A DNA stretch of 64,000 nucleotides. Source: Heterohyrax brucei (taxonomy: Eukaryota; Chordata; Mammalia; Hyracoidea; Procaviidae). Both the position numbers and the translations under genes were made by a program. Of this stretch, positions 50,401-53,400 are shown piece by piece (the stretch's first letter is position 1; every line of letters begins with the position of its first letter). The stretch covers positions 26,083,501 through 26,147,500 of the forward strand of contig CM053140.1 in the NCBI GenBank assembly GCA_028571685.1. The letters run 5' to 3'. The notes under the pieces are model-generated. The model ran no database searches and was not told the origin of the DNA. It was given only the letters and a program-made list of their open reading frames with translations.

Positions 50401-53400
50401 CCAAAATGATCCAAGTTTCAAACTGCTTTCTAAGAGGGGAAAGGAGACACAGGGACCAGACTGACAAAGGGGCACACGGTACTAGAAGGGTGTGAACAGG
50501 AAGGACAGGGGCACTTACGAACTTAGGTGGTGGCAGGCTCAGGTTCATGTTGCTCAAGGTGACATCGTGGCCACTCTGTGCACAGGCCACCAGCCTCAGC
50601 GCCACATAGAAACCCTGCAGACCCAACAGTACAGAGGGGTAGGGGATAAACACTGTGCACCTGGCAACAGCCCTGGAGGCTGGTCTGCACCAGATGGTGT
50701 TGGGGTTGGGGGACCTCGCTCCCACTCCCCAGATGGTATGTGTAAACATCACCACAGACTCAGACAGGGCTCACCCTGGGAACGCCACTGAAAGAGACGT
50801 GCTAGAATGAACTTAGCCTGGTTCTTCTTGAGCACCGCAAAGCTTCACTAAATGTGTTTTTCAACAATAATAAGGTGCTCCTAACATCTAGGAAATGCTA
50901 CATTACAGCAGTGGTGAAGTCAACATGGGATGGACCACAAATTAGAGAGTGGAGATCTGTTGCTTTCAAAAGTGGTTTGAAATGGACACAGCTATTCTGG
51001 AACTTACATTCAATATTCACTGAGATCCCTGCTTGCCCACTAAGCAGAGCATCCTCTTGGGGATTGTGCCTGCTATGAACCAATGGGGACTATACCCCCC
51101 ACGTAGGGACACAGGACTGGAGACAGACATTCAGGTGTCTCCCTACCCCTACAGCCCCCTTTCACTCAGAGTTGGCCACACCACAGGCTTAGCAAGCACA
51201 TGTAGCCTCATCTAATTTTTTTTAAATGAAGACAATTAACCAGCCTAAGATCATGGACTATTTTAAAGCTATATACCCAATTCTGGTCTTAAAAATGGCT
51301 TCAAATGGATGAATGTTAGATTGGCATTTCCTAGGCAGAAGCCTGCAGCACACCCAAGTCAAAAGAAACAAAGGGGCCTGCACTCAGGGGCCCAGGGAGT
51401 TTGGGAGAACTACACCACACAGAGAATTCTCCCGCTAGAATCCCAAGAACCTCAAGTAAGCGAGGTAAAGCTGATGGCCCTCCCAAGAGCCATATCCTAT
51501 GGAACAGTCTTGGGAAAAGCCGGACTGGATAAAATGCATAACCAAAAAAACCAAACTCATTGCCATCAAGTCAATTCCAACTCATAGTGACCCTACAGGA
51601 CTGAGCAGAACTGCCCCATAGGATTCCAAGGAACAGCTGGTGAAACAACTCCAGATGAAATCAGAACCATTTAAAATCACTTATAAGAGAATTATGACGT
51701 TAACATTGCTAGCCTCCACTTTGGGGTTCCCCTGGGAGCATGGCCCCTAGCCCTGACGCTGTCCCATCCACAAATCATAACGAAGGGCAACTTTTCAGAC
51801 AGCAATGGATTGGACTTGGTGACGCAGTGACCGTGTCTTGTGGGAATTTTATGGTTCCATGCATCTATAGCATGTCATCCTGCTGACCTTTTGCTGGAAG
51901 AAGGAGAGTGGTGAAGAGGAGGGGATAGGAGGCTGTTGGGAGGATAGGACACGTATGGAGCAGAGAGGAGGGGTGTGCTGTCACTGGGCACAGAGAGCAG
52001 CGGGAGCTGCATATAGCTGAGTATGTGAATTTATATGGGAATGTACATTTTCATTCAATCATGATAAAAAAAGAAAAAACAAACATTACTAGCCTCCATT
52101 AGTAGGATTATGAATGATCATTTAGGGACTTTTAATTTTCCTCCACTTTCAAAAATTATTACAATAAATTTGCACTTCATATTTATTTAAATAAATATTT
52201 ATATTCATTTATAAATAATAAATTTTATTTATATTATACTATGTTGTCACTATTGTTGTTAGCTGCTGTCAAGCAGATTCCAACTTATGGCAACCTCTCA
52301 TGGCCAGAGAAGGGCTGATCCCCCGGCCTTTCAAGGCTGTGACCTTTCAGTAGCAGACTGCCAGGCCTGTCCTCTGAGATGCCTCAGGGTTAGGTCTGAA
52401 CCTCAACCTTTCAGTTAGTAACTGAGTGCTTAACTGTTTGTGTCACCCGGGGACTCCATCACTGTCACTAAGAGAATAAACACATCATCAAACACGCTGA
52501 AATTAAATACATCATCAAATAAGCTGAAAAAATAAAGTCACCTGTAGACATGAGAAATTTCACGTACAGAACATTCTCACAGTGACAAAGTGCTCATGGT
52601 CGAGAACAGAGCAGTGGTTCCAAGGGTAGCACGAGTGAGTTTGCAGAAGGTGATAAACAGGTCCCTGTCCTAACTGGGGTGGCGGTGACACAAATCTGTG
52701 CAAGAGATAACACTGCACAGAGCTATACACAGACAGGGGCAGCAGGTAGTTTAACTTGGTAGGGTCTGGATACGGTCTTGCCCTCGGCACAGCACCCCTG
52801 TCCACAGTCACTGAATTGACAGCTGTACTACGGCTAAGTACACTGATGCCACTAGGGGGAGCTGGTGGGGCACACGGCAACTCGGCACTGTTCTCGCAAA
52901 TTCCGTGAGAATCCAGGGAGCCGCAGTGGGGCCGTGGTTAAGAACTCAGCTGCCAACGGACAGGCTGGCAGCTGGGATCCACCAGTCACTCCTTAGAAAC
53001 CCCATGGGGTAGTTCTACTCTGTCCTAAATAGGGTCTACATGAGTCAGAATCAACTTGACAGCAACAGTTTTTTTGATTTTATTAGAATGAAAGATAATT
53101 TCCAAAATAGTTATTAAAAATTTTTAATTACTTGTAACCAAGTATACAAAATACGCTAACCAAAAAGAAATGCTCTAGTGTTAAAAGGCCGTTATTTGGA
53201 TATGGAAGCACCCTACACTAACAGTGGGATGGCTGCATCTCTACCCAGTGCAGGGCTTAAAAACGGTTCAAAACAGTAATGACAGTGTAACAGCCGTTGT
53301 TGGCAGGTACTGTGTACCACCATAGAGCAACCAGACCCGCTGCTCGCTGTGTTCTGACCCAAGTATGAAACGAACAGCAGAGCGCTGCTCAAAGGTGGGA